Position numbers and translations under genes: made by a program. The notes beneath the pieces were generated by a model. That model worked only from the letters and a program-made list of their open reading frames with translations. It was not told the origin of the DNA and made no database searches. This document shows positions 24,924 to 32,211 of a DNA stretch of 47,803 nucleotides, piece by piece; the first letter of the stretch is position 1; every line of letters starts with the position of its first letter. The DNA is from Methylococcales bacterium. GTDB taxonomy: Bacteria; Pseudomonadota; Gammaproteobacteria; Methylococcales; Methylomonadaceae. The stretch is taken from positions 1-47,803 of the forward strand of contig JAPLRZ010000054.1 in the NCBI GenBank assembly GCA_026398895.1, written 5' to 3'.

Positions 24924-25880
24924 TTAACGTGGAATTGGTAGTTTATTAACAATATCTTGCACTAACTGACTAGCGGTAATGCCAGAAAATTTACTTTGCG
25001 CTGTTAAATTTAGCCGATGGGCAATGACTGGAACGGCGAGTTCTTTAATGACATCGGGGGTGACAAATTCTAAACCATCCAACAACGCTAAAGCTTGTGC
25101 GGCTTTCATTAACGTGAGTGAGGCTCTGGGACTCGCGCCCAGTTGTACATCGGCAAGTTTACGGGTTTCGGCAACAATGGCAACGATATAATGTTTCAGT
25201 TCTTCACTAATGCGCACTTGCTTCACTTGATGCTGTAATTTGTGCAGTTCATCTAGTGATACACACGCTTTTAAATCAGTTAATGGATGGTGATTTCCTT
25301 GTGCGTTGAGTATTGCTACTTCTTGCGCTTGACTGACATAGCCCAAGCTAAACTTCATCGCAAAACGGTCTAGCTGGGCTTCGGGTAATGGATAAGTGCC
25401 GTGAAATTCGACAGGATTTTGAGTGGCAATGACAAAAAACGGCGATGGTAACAGTCTGACTTGCCGCTCAATACTGACTTGATTTTCTGCCATTGCTTCT
25501 AACAATGCCGATTGAGTACGCGGTGAGGCGCGGTTAATCTCATCTGCCAACAAAATATGACAAAAAATCGCTCCTTGTTCAAAACGAAAGCTTTGTTTCT
25601 GTGGGTCAAAAATCGAAATCCCCAAAATATCCGACGGTAATAAATCAGGAGTAAATTGAATGCGCTGAAATTCTGCCTCACACGACAGTGCCAAGGCTTT
25701 TGCCAAGGTGGTTTTACCCGTGCCAGGAACATCCTCCAATAACACATGACCGCCGCTACTAAACGCCGCTAACAACCATTGCAAGGTGCGCCGCTGTCCA
25801 AACAGCACTTGTTCTAATTGTGCAGTGAGTTTAGCAAAAGTGGCGTGGGCTTGTGCGTAGTCTGTTGATAGTGTGGTCAT
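24924..25880 (-). CDS. MoxR-family AAA+ ATPase
   Basis: The 318-residue protein has the MoxR layout: Walker A LLEDVPGTGKTTLAKALA (about 52-69), the pore-region block DLLPSDILGISIFDP, Walker B HILLADEINRASPRTQSALL, sensor 1 FFVIATQNPVE, and the C-terminal lid with LGASPRASLTLMKAAQALAL (sensor 2 Arg). MoxR ATPases act as chaperones with DUF58/VWA proteins. The DUF58 and transglutaminase partners lie downstream on the same strand from 19631, past the restriction island, so the original operon has been split. The start ATG at 25880 faces the sMMO operon across a 791-base divergent region. Confidence 0.92.
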   Translation of the reverse strand: MTTLSTDYAQAHATFAKLTAQLEQVLFGQRRTLQWLLAAFSSGGHVLLEDVPGTGKTTLAKALALSCEAEFQRIQFTPDLLPSDILGISIFDPQKQSFRFEQGAIFCHILLADEINRASPRTQSALLEAMAENQVSIERQVRLLPSPFFVIATQNPVEFHGTYPLPEAQLDRFAMKFSLGYVSQAQEVAILNAQGNHHPLTDLKACVSLDELHKLQHQVKQVRISEELKHYIVAIVAETRKLADVQLGASPRASLTLMKAAQALALLDGLEFVTPDVIKELAVPVIAHRLNLTAQSKFSGITASQLVQDIVNKLPIPR

Positions 25881-26064
25881 GATGGTTTGAAATGATTACT
25901 GAGTAATTTATGGTCTCATAACAATACAGGGGATTATAGCGTTATAGACGGTGAAATAATTCGATTACTTAAAAAGACCTTGGCGTTCATATAGCTGCGT
26001 ATTTATAGACAGTGACATTATAACGAGTCAATACAGTTACGGCTGAATTTTAAGCACGAATTGA

Positions 26065-26225
26065 TAGAGCTAACTGCTAATAAAATGATTACAAAACCGT
26101 TCGCACTGAGCCTGTCGAAGCCTGTCATGAGCTTGTCGAATGGTGTGAATGTGGTTCGACAAGGCTCTCCTGAGGTATCGAAGGACTCACCACGAACGGT
26201 ATCATTTTATTGTGCGTTAGCTATA
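26065..26225 (+). repeat. IS630-related MITE, copy B, upstream of mmoX
   Basis: TA duplications at 26065-26066 and 26224-26225 flank an element with inverted ends: left TAGAGCTAACTGCTAATAAA then ATGAT, right (minus strand) TATAGCTAACGCACAATAAA then ATGAT. The core has the shared CCGTTCGCACTGAGCCTGTC and GTGTGAATGTGGTTCGAC. No transposase is inside. It lies about 170 bases upstream of the sigma-54 promoter of mmoX. Confidence 0.8.
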
Positions 26226-26258
26226 GGATACAGCTTAATCACAGTGAGATTAACGCAC
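26212..26258. promoter_or_regulatory. Inverted repeat GTGCGTTA/TAACGCAC upstream of mmoX
   Basis: GTGCGTTA (26212-26219) is perfectly inverted as TAACGCAC (26251-26258). The left arm is part of the MITE end, the right arm is outside it. It could be an activator site or chance; low confidence. Confidence 0.3.
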
Positions 26259-26286
26259 TTAAAATATGGACGTTTAAAATATGAAC

Positions 26287-26307
26287 AGTGTCAAATAACT
26301 AGACACT
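26287..26307. promoter_or_regulatory. Candidate upstream activator site for MmoR
   Basis: AGTGTC-N9-GACACT is a perfect dyad centred near 26297, about 100 bases before the sigma-54 promoter. That is the usual distance for an enhancer-binding protein site. The match to MmoR is inferred from position and from MmoR having a Fis-type HTH; no MmoR consensus is known to me. Confidence 0.5.
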
Positions 26308-26393
26308 TAATCGCTTTACCTCATCACTTAAATCAAATAATAAAACATCACATCCTATTGTTTAATAAAGATAATCTTGGTTACTATTGTAAT

Positions 26394-26409
26394 TGGCATG
26401 GTCATTGCT
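26394..26409 (+). promoter_or_regulatory. Sigma-54 (-24/-12) promoter of the sMMO operon
   Basis: TGGCATGGTCATTGCT matches the sigma-54 consensus TGGCAC-N5-TTGCA, with GG and GC exactly 10 bases apart. The start of transcription would be near 26420, giving a leader of about 250 bases before mmoX. Known sMMO operons are sigma-54 dependent, and the activator gene mmoR is at 34184. Confidence 0.85.
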
Positions 26410-26671
26410 TTAACTGAGTTAGGTCTGTCATTGTACGCAAGAAATAGTATTAAGACGTATTGTTTGCTCTCATTCGTACACAAAATGTCCTTTATTAATG
26501 AAACCAGTATTTCTACTTTCATTCTGTTTTATCTGGTCAGCAGAGTAACGGAATGACGGTTCTTGTTAGGGATAATAAGAACGCTAGAACAGCTATTTTT
26601 CAAAATAAACGCTTTTGACAGCCCTGTGTTTTTTATAACAACAACCATAACATGATAATGAGGTAGTCAAC

Positions 26672-28255
26672 ATGGCTATAAGTGCAGCAACAAAAGCAGC
26701 AACTGACGCGCTGGCAGTTAATCACGCGCCAGTCAGCGTGGGTGCGCAAGAAGTTCACCGCTGGTTACAAAGTTTTACTTGGGATTTTGATAAAAATCGC
26801 ACTAAATATTCGACCAAATACAAAATGGCGAATGATACCAAAGAGCAGTTCAAGCTAATCGCTAAAGAATATGCGCGTATGGAATCAGTGAAAGACGAAC
26901 GTCAGTTCGGTAGCTTACAAGATGTGTTGACCCGCGTTGATGCCGCTAATCGTGTACATCCGAAATGGAATGAGTCCATGAAAGTTATCTCTAACTTTCT
27001 GGAAGTGGGCGAGTATAACGCGATTGCTGCAACAGGTATGTTGTGGGATTCTGCCACTGCGCCTGAGCAAAAAAATGGTTATTTAGGTCAAGTGTTAGAT
27101 GAAATTCGTCACACTAACCAATGCGGTTACATCAATTACTACTTCGCTAAACAAGGTCAAGACGCGGCTGGTCATAACGATGCCCGTCGTACTCGTGCTA
27201 TCGGCCCCTTATGGAAAGGTATGAAACGGGTATTCTCAGACGGTTTCATCTCAGGTGATGCGGTCGAGTGTTCTATCAACTTACAGTTGGTCGGTGAAGC
27301 CTGTTTCACTAATCCGTTAATCGTTGCAGTCACCGAATGGGCTTCTGCCAACGGCGATGAAATGACTCCAACTGTGTTTCTGTCTATTGAAACCGACGAA
27401 TTGCGCCACATGGCAAACGGTTATCAAACTGTGGTGTCTATTGCCAACGACGAAGCGGCTTCAAAATATTTGAACACCGATTTAAACAATGCCTTCTGGA
27501 CACAACAAAAATACTTCACGCCAGTTTTAGGGATGATGTTTGAGTACGGCTCACATTTCAAAGTTGAACCTTGGGTTAAAACATGGAACCGTTGGGTATA
27601 TGAAGATTGGGGTGGTATCTGGATTGGTCGTTTAGGTAAATACGGTGTTGAATCACCTGCCAGCTTACGCGATGCAAAAAAAGACGCTTACTGGGCGCAT
27701 CACGATTTATTCCTGATTGCTTATGCGTTATGGCCAACAGGTTTCTTCCGTTTGACTTTACCAACTGCCGAAGAAGCGGAATGGTACGAAGCCAACTACC
27801 CTGGTTGGTACGAAATGTACGGCGTAGTGTACGAAGAATGGCGTGCGCGTGGCTGTGAAGATCCAAACAGCGGCTTCTTACCTATTCAATGGTTTATCGA
27901 AAACAACCATCCTGTTTATATAGACCGAGTGTCACAAGTACCGTTCTGCCCTAGCTATTCCAAAGGTGCAAGCACCTTGCGCGTGCTTGAGTTCAATGGC
28001 AAAAAACATTCGTTCAGCGACCAATGGGGCGAACGTATGTGGTTGTCTGAACCAGAACGTTACGAATGCCAAAACATTTTTGAACAATACGAAGGTCGTG
28101 AGTTATCAGAAGTGATTGCCGAAGGACATGGCGTGCGCAGTGATGGCTTTACGCTGATTGCTCAACCACACACCAGCAAAGACGGCAGATTATGGACTTT
28201 AGATGACATCAAAAAGATTGGCTGTGTCTTTGCTGATCCTTTGAAAGCACTGTAA
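26672..28255 (+). CDS. mmoX: Soluble methane monooxygenase hydroxylase alpha subunit
   Basis: The 527-residue catalytic subunit oxidises methane to methanol at a di-iron centre. All iron ligands occur at the classical numbers: Glu114 (EVGEYN), Glu144 and His147 (DEIRHTNQCGYINYY), Glu209 (LVGEACF), Glu243 and His246 (DELRHMANGYQT). The active-site Cys151 and gate Thr213 are also present. It forms the cytosolic (alpha-beta-gamma)2 hydroxylase with MmoY and MmoZ. First gene of the operon, behind a sigma-54 promoter and a long leader. The ribosome binding site is a modest GAGG 11 bases before ATG. Nothing suggests loss of function. Confidence 0.99.
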   Translation: MAISAATKAATDALAVNHAPVSVGAQEVHRWLQSFTWDFDKNRTKYSTKYKMANDTKEQFKLIAKEYARMESVKDERQFGSLQDVLTRVDAANRVHPKWNESMKVISNFLEVGEYNAIAATGMLWDSATAPEQKNGYLGQVLDEIRHTNQCGYINYYFAKQGQDAAGHNDARRTRAIGPLWKGMKRVFSDGFISGDAVECSINLQLVGEACFTNPLIVAVTEWASANGDEMTPTVFLSIETDELRHMANGYQTVVSIANDEAASKYLNTDLNNAFWTQQKYFTPVLGMMFEYGSHFKVEPWVKTWNRWVYEDWGGIWIGRLGKYGVESPASLRDAKKDAYWAHHDLFLIAYALWPTGFFRLTLPTAEEAEWYEANYPGWYEMYGVVYEEWRARGCEDPNSGFLPIQWFIENNHPVYIDRVSQVPFCPSYSKGASTLRVLEFNGKKHSFSDQWGERMWLSEPERYECQNIFEQYEGRELSEVIAEGHGVRSDGFTLIAQPHTSKDGRLWTLDDIKKIGCVFADPLKAL

Positions 28256-28271
28256 TCATTCTTTGAAACAA

Positions 28272-28310
28272 GGCATTGTTAATTTTGTTTTAGTCCGAAT
28301 TAACAACGCC
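28272..28310. repeat. Hairpin between mmoX and mmoY
   Basis: TTGTTAATT (28276-28284) pairs perfectly with AATTAACAA (28298-28306), extended by GGC/GCC. It has no T run, so it more likely stabilises or processes the mRNA than ends it. Confidence 0.55.
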
Positions 28311-28336
28311 CCACACTAATTGTAAAGGAGTTAATT

Positions 28337-29515
28337 ATGTCAATTGTAGTAGGTGGCGGTAGACGCGGCTTAACTGATCCAGAAATTGCGGCAGTCATTT
28401 TAGCCGCTATTCCAGATAAACCCTTAGAAACACAACGTAAAATGAATTATTTCATGACACCGCGCGGTAAGCGGATTAATGAATATGAAACCTTGTGTTG
28501 CTATACACAACCCACACCCGATTGGATTCCAGGTGGTTTAGATTGGGGTGATTGGACGCAAAAATTCCACGGCGGTCGTCCGTCTTGGAGTAATGAATCC
28601 ACTGAAATGCACAGTTCAGACTGGCATAGACACCGTGATCCAGCCTTCCGTTGGCACGCACTGTATGTGAAAGACAAAGCCGAAGAATGGCGTTATACCG
28701 ACCGTTTCTTGAAAGCTTATTCGGCTGATGGTCATGTGCGTTCTATTGATCCTGTCTGGCGCGATGAAGTGTTGGGCGACTATTTGGGCGCGTTTGGCTT
28801 TAGCGAATACGGCTTGTTCAACTCCCACTCTTCTGTGGTGCGCGATTGCTTAGGCGACACCCTGCGTATGAGCAGCGCGATGATTGGTTTGGACAAAGTT
28901 GACAATGCGCAAATGATTCAAGCAGAAAGATGCTTTTTAGCTAAATTAGTACCTAGTTTTGATGAATCAACTGACGTGCCTAAAAATGAATGGACGAAAG
29001 GGTCTATTTATAAAGGTGCGAGAGAAACCGTTGAGCAAATTTGGCAAGAAACCTATGACTGGAATGAAATTTTGTTCTCAGGTCACATGATTTACGATCC
29101 TTTGTTCGGGCAATTTGCGCGTAGAGAATTCTTCTTGAGATTGTCGTCTTACTACGGCGATAACTTAACACCGTTCTTTATCAATCAAATGCAGTTGTAT
29201 CATTCACAAACCAAAGGTATCACCAAAGATATGTTCCACACTTGTTTGAGTGCAGATGAGCAATTTGGTGGCTACAACGACAGTTTGATGCGTATGTGGA
29301 GTGATAAATGGTTGCCAAAAACGGTCAACGCAATGAAGGATTTTATGGGTATTTTCTCTAAAATTCCTACCATCGCGGGCGTATCTGATAAAGCCGCCAT
29401 CGAAGCCGCTTTGGGTCGGGTATTTGATGATTGGAAACGTGATTACGCAGATCCTATCGGTTACAAAGTTGACACTGCTGCGTTGATTAAAACCGTGTTA
29501 TCTGGTCTTAAATAA
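28337..29515 (+). CDS. mmoY: Soluble methane monooxygenase hydroxylase beta subunit
   Basis: The 392-residue protein is the non-catalytic beta subunit of the hydroxylase, structurally related to MmoX but without a di-iron site. It is all-helical; recognisable blocks are RRGLTDPEIAAVILAAIPDK, WTQKFHGGRPSWSNESTEMH, RWHALYVKDKAEEWRYTDRF and FSEYGLFNSHSSVVRDCLGD. It forms the dimer core and, with MmoX, the canyon where MmoB and MmoC dock. A good AAAGGAG site lies 9 bases before the ATG. A hairpin in the 81-base gap from mmoX may adjust relative expression. Confidence 0.97.
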   Translation: MSIVVGGGRRGLTDPEIAAVILAAIPDKPLETQRKMNYFMTPRGKRINEYETLCCYTQPTPDWIPGGLDWGDWTQKFHGGRPSWSNESTEMHSSDWHRHRDPAFRWHALYVKDKAEEWRYTDRFLKAYSADGHVRSIDPVWRDEVLGDYLGAFGFSEYGLFNSHSSVVRDCLGDTLRMSSAMIGLDKVDNAQMIQAERCFLAKLVPSFDESTDVPKNEWTKGSIYKGARETVEQIWQETYDWNEILFSGHMIYDPLFGQFARREFFLRLSSYYGDNLTPFFINQMQLYHSQTKGITKDMFHTCLSADEQFGGYNDSLMRMWSDKWLPKTVNAMKDFMGIFSKIPTIAGVSDKAAIEAALGRVFDDWKRDYADPIGYKVDTAALIKTVLSGLK

Positions 29516-29524
29516 GGAATTATT

Positions 29525-29950
29525 ATGTCTACAAGTGCAAATTCGTACAACGCAGGGATTATGGCGAAAACAGGCAAAGACTTTGCCGATGAATACTTCG
29601 CTGAAGAAAATCAAGTCGTTCATGAAAGCGACACCGTGGTGTTAGTGCTGAAAAAATCCGATGAACTCAACACAGTGGTTGAAGAGATTCTGCTAGGTTC
29701 TCATAAAGCCCAAAATCCAACCTTGGTGGTAGAAGATCGCGCTGGTTTTTGGTGGCTGAAAGCGAATGGCAAAATTGAAATTGATTGCCGTGAAGTCTCT
29801 GAGTTGTTAGGTAAAAGTTACAGTGTTTATGATCTGTTAGTGGATGTTTCTTCAACCATTGGTCGCGCTTATACACTGGATGAAACGTTCACGATTACAT
29901 CAGAATTGATGGGTCTTGATGTCAAACTGCAAGACGTTGCCAGAGCATAG
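29525..29950 (+). CDS. mmoB: Soluble methane monooxygenase regulatory (coupling) protein B
   Basis: The 141-residue protein equals the usual length. It is the small cofactor-free component that binds the hydroxylase canyon, opens substrate access and speeds oxygen activation. Typical blocks are NSYNAGIMAKTGKDFADEYF, VVLVLKKSDELNTVVEEILL, GFWWLKANGKIEIDCREVSE and YDLLVDVSSTIGRAYTLDET. The flexible N-terminal tail (about 1-30), essential for function in studied homologues, is intact. The ATG follows mmoY by 9 bases with AAGGAA upstream. Confidence 0.98.
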   Translation: MSTSANSYNAGIMAKTGKDFADEYFAEENQVVHESDTVVLVLKKSDELNTVVEEILLGSHKAQNPTLVVEDRAGFWWLKANGKIEIDCREVSELLGKSYSVYDLLVDVSSTIGRAYTLDETFTITSELMGLDVKLQDVARA

Positions 29951-29959
29951 GAGATAACA

Positions 29960-30457
29960 ATGGCTAACATTCATGATAACCCCACTCGTGACGAATGGGT
30001 TAAAAAAATCGCTGGTTTAACAACACTGGCAGCAGGTCATTCGTTATTAAAATATTTTCGTGCTAAACATTTGAATCCTTTTAAAACTGACTGGTCTTTA
30101 GAGCTTGATGGTCAATGGATTGAGTGCAAAATTGAAGAAAAAGTGGCGTTGCTGAAACGCGCTGCATTCAATGATGCACAGTTTATGAACAACTGTACTT
30201 GTGGTGCAAATGCACAAGAAGTGGCTGATAAAGTGGTTGCTGAAATGGATGCGTGTACTGATATGTACAAAGCAGAACGTATTCATATTGATTTCAGACT
30301 AGCTTGCAAGCCACCTGTCATGCCTGTCAATGTCTTTCTGGACACTGACCGTCTGTTAGGTACTAAGTTAATGGAACTGAGAAATACGGATTATTACGCC
30401 TTGCCTTTAGAGGAATTGCGTAAAGTGCGTGGCGTAAAAGTCATTACTTTACAGTAA
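29960..30457 (+). CDS. mmoZ: Soluble methane monooxygenase hydroxylase gamma subunit
   Basis: The 165-residue protein is the small helical gamma subunit that packs on the outside of the alpha-beta core. It is recognised by blocks such as NPTRDEWVKKIAGLTTLAAG, LEPF-type KAKHLNPFKTDW variants (here RAKHLNPFKTDWSLELDGQW) and CEIEEKVALLKR-like CKIEEKVALLKRAAF. A GGAG site precedes the ATG, 9 bases after mmoB. It is followed by a strong perfect hairpin (30465-30492) before mmoD, so transcript level may drop here. Confidence 0.96.
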   Translation: MANIHDNPTRDEWVKKIAGLTTLAAGHSLLKYFRAKHLNPFKTDWSLELDGQWIECKIEEKVALLKRAAFNDAQFMNNCTCGANAQEVADKVVAEMDACTDMYKAERIHIDFRLACKPPVMPVNVFLDTDRLLGTKLMELRNTDYYALPLEELRKVRGVKVITLQ

Positions 30458-30464
30458 GTCGTAA

Positions 30465-30492
30465 GTTGGGTTGCCGCTTTTGGCAACCCAAC
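30465..30492 (+). terminator. Perfect 11-bp hairpin between mmoZ and mmoD (possible attenuator)
   Basis: GTTGGGTTGCC (30465-30475) pairs with GGCAACCCAAC (30482-30492) around a 6-base loop. There is no T run, so full termination is doubtful. A second GTTGGGTT copy follows at about 30507. Could mark a partial stop or an RNA-processing site separating hydroxylase from accessory genes. Confidence 0.5.
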
Positions 30493-30569
30493 ACAAAACG
30501 GGTTTTGTTGGGTTGGCTATCACCAGCCTAACCTACACATTCTCTATTTATAAACACACACAATAAGCC

Positions 30570-30839
30570 ATGTTAGAAGCATTAAATGTAGCGTTGCCTG
30601 CACAAAATCACGACATTCAAAACGAGAATTCCCAACTCACTAAACTCTATGATTCAGAGACTTACACTGCCTATACAGAAGATTTGGAATTTATGTGGCG
30701 GTGGACTATCTATCGCGATAATAAGCTGGTTCAAGAAGGCTGTTCATTGACGTTAGAAGCCTCCAGACGTGCGGTCAATCATGTGATGGCATTTTTTAAT
30801 ATGAGTAGCAAAAATAACACGGTAGCACAGGAGTTGTAG
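30570..30839 (+). CDS. mmoD: MmoD, sMMO assembly/regulatory small protein
   Basis: The 89-residue protein matches MmoD (OrfY) by place and by blocks YTEDLEFMWRWTIYRDNKLV and QEGCSLTLEASRRAVNHVMA. It is not part of the active enzyme. In studied methanotrophs MmoD binds the hydroxylase, inhibits it and is proposed to help di-iron assembly and the copper switch. The N-terminal 20 residues are variable. The start ATG at 30570 has only a weak AATAAG upstream. It ends 3 bases before mmoC. Confidence 0.9.
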   Translation: MLEALNVALPAQNHDIQNENSQLTKLYDSETYTAYTEDLEFMWRWTIYRDNKLVQEGCSLTLEASRRAVNHVMAFFNMSSKNNTVAQEL

Positions 30840-30842
30840 CCA

Positions 30843-31880
30843 ATGGCAAACACACACCAAGTCACAATTATTACCCAAGATAACGAGTCCGTCAGCTTTG
30901 AATGCCGTTCGGATGAAGACGTTATCACTGCGGCGGTACGGCAAGATATTTATTTAATGTCCTCCTGCCGTGAAGGCGGTTGCGCCACTTGTAAAGGACT
31001 CTGCACCGAAGGTGATTACGTTTTAGGGAAAGTGAGTTCCCAAGCTCTGCCTTATGAAGAAGAAGAGGCGGGCGAAGTTTTATTATGCCGTTGCTATCCC
31101 AGCACCGACATTGAAGTGGAAGTGCCTTACGTTTACGAACGGATTTCTTTTTCGCCAGAGGGTTTATCTTTTGAGGCAGAAGTCATTGAAGTCTCACAAA
31201 TATCCAGCAATGTCATGCGCTTACTGTTAAGACGCACAGGCGATGACAAACAGATTAAATTTGAATCAGGACAATTTTTTGATTTAGAAATTCCTAATAC
31301 CACGACGACGCGTTCTTACTCGCCTGCAAACACGGCAAATAAAAAAGGTGATTTAGAGTTTTTAATTCGTATCGTTGAGGGTGGCAAATTTTCAACTTAT
31401 TTGAAAAAAGAAGCCTACGTCAGCCAAAGAATAAATGTCAAAGGTGCGTCAGGTATTTTCGGCTTAAAAGAAAATGGTTTCACGCCCCGTTATTTTGTGG
31501 CGGGTGGCACAGGATTAGCCCCGATTTTGTCAATGGTAAGACACATGAACGAATGGAGTGAGCCACAAAAATGCGTCATTTATTTCGGTGTAAACACGGA
31601 AGAAGAAATATTTTTCTTGGATGAACTGGAACAACTCGCTCAAGACATGAAAACGTTGGAGCTGAGAAACTGCGTATGGAAATGCACTGATGAATGGCAC
31701 TGTGAAAAAGGTAGTGTGGTGGATATTTTACGCCGCGATTTGGAATTAACGGGAATTCAGCCAGATATTTATTTATGCGGCCCTCCTGGGATGGTTGATG
31801 CCACGTTTGCGGTCTGTGAAACATTAGGCATTCCCAAAGAACGGGTGTATTTAGAAAAGTTTTTACCTAGTGGCTCATAA
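30843..31880 (+). CDS. mmoC: Soluble methane monooxygenase reductase
   Basis: This 345-residue reductase moves electrons from NADH to the hydroxylase. The N-terminal ferredoxin domain (1-98) has 2Fe-2S ligands Cys42, Cys47, Cys50 and Cys82 (SSCREGGCATCKGLC and LLCRCYP). The FAD domain (about 105-205) has RSYS at 157-160. The NADH domain (about 210-345) has GGTGLAP at 221-227 and CGPPGMVD near residue 316. All cofactor motifs are intact. An AGGAG site lies before the ATG. The last structural gene of the enzyme proper. Confidence 0.98.
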   Translation: MANTHQVTIITQDNESVSFECRSDEDVITAAVRQDIYLMSSCREGGCATCKGLCTEGDYVLGKVSSQALPYEEEEAGEVLLCRCYPSTDIEVEVPYVYERISFSPEGLSFEAEVIEVSQISSNVMRLLLRRTGDDKQIKFESGQFFDLEIPNTTTTRSYSPANTANKKGDLEFLIRIVEGGKFSTYLKKEAYVSQRINVKGASGIFGLKENGFTPRYFVAGGTGLAPILSMVRHMNEWSEPQKCVIYFGVNTEEEIFFLDELEQLAQDMKTLELRNCVWKCTDEWHCEKGSVVDILRRDLELTGIQPDIYLCGPPGMVDATFAVCETLGIPKERVYLEKFLPSGS

Positions 31881-31895
31881 GTAGGCTCTATCAAG

Positions 31896-32192
31896 ATGAG
31901 TATGAAGCCTGAAGATGAAGAGTTTCTCCATGACATGGTTATACAACTGGATGAAACGATTAGAAAATTAGTTATTGAAGAACGAGAAATCGCTGAGAAA
32001 TTGGGGGTTGTTCGTGTTGAGGAATTAAAAGAGTTTTGGCAACAAGCATTATCTGAGGAAGAAGAGAAATTTTTCAGAATCACACTGGATTACTGGGACA
32101 GAACACTGATTCGGGTGTGGGCGCATATTACTCGCGCCCACGATACACGCGCAAAAGTGGGACATACATTAATGTTGTGTGTTCTAAAATAA
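31896..32192 (+). CDS. Small acidic helical protein of unknown function within the sMMO operon
   Basis: This 98-residue frame lies between mmoC (15 bases) and mmoG (19 bases), all in the same direction, so it is almost surely cotranscribed. I do not recognise a family. The protein is rich in Glu and Lys and predicted helical (EEFLHDMVIQLDETIRKLVI, EEREIAEKLGVVRVEELKEF, ALSEEEEKFFRITLDYWDRT), without Cys pairs or membrane segments apart from a short hydrophobic end. A palindrome, GTGGGCGC/GCGCCCAC (32117-32141), lies inside the last quarter, so the final residues may come from an inserted repeat. The ribosome binding site is weak. Position suggests a role in sMMO assembly, electron transfer or regulation, but this is inference. 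Confidence 0.7.
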   Translation: MSMKPEDEEFLHDMVIQLDETIRKLVIEEREIAEKLGVVRVEELKEFWQQALSEEEEKFFRITLDYWDRTLIRVWAHITRAHDTRAKVGHTLMLCVLK

Positions 32193-32211
32193 AGGCATAG
32201 ACAGAAAAACC

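Noticed and set aside
26061-26417. 118-codon open frame upstream of mmoX
   Set aside because: Its first half is the translation of MITE copy B and its second half crosses the sigma-54 promoter; no homology or ribosome binding site.
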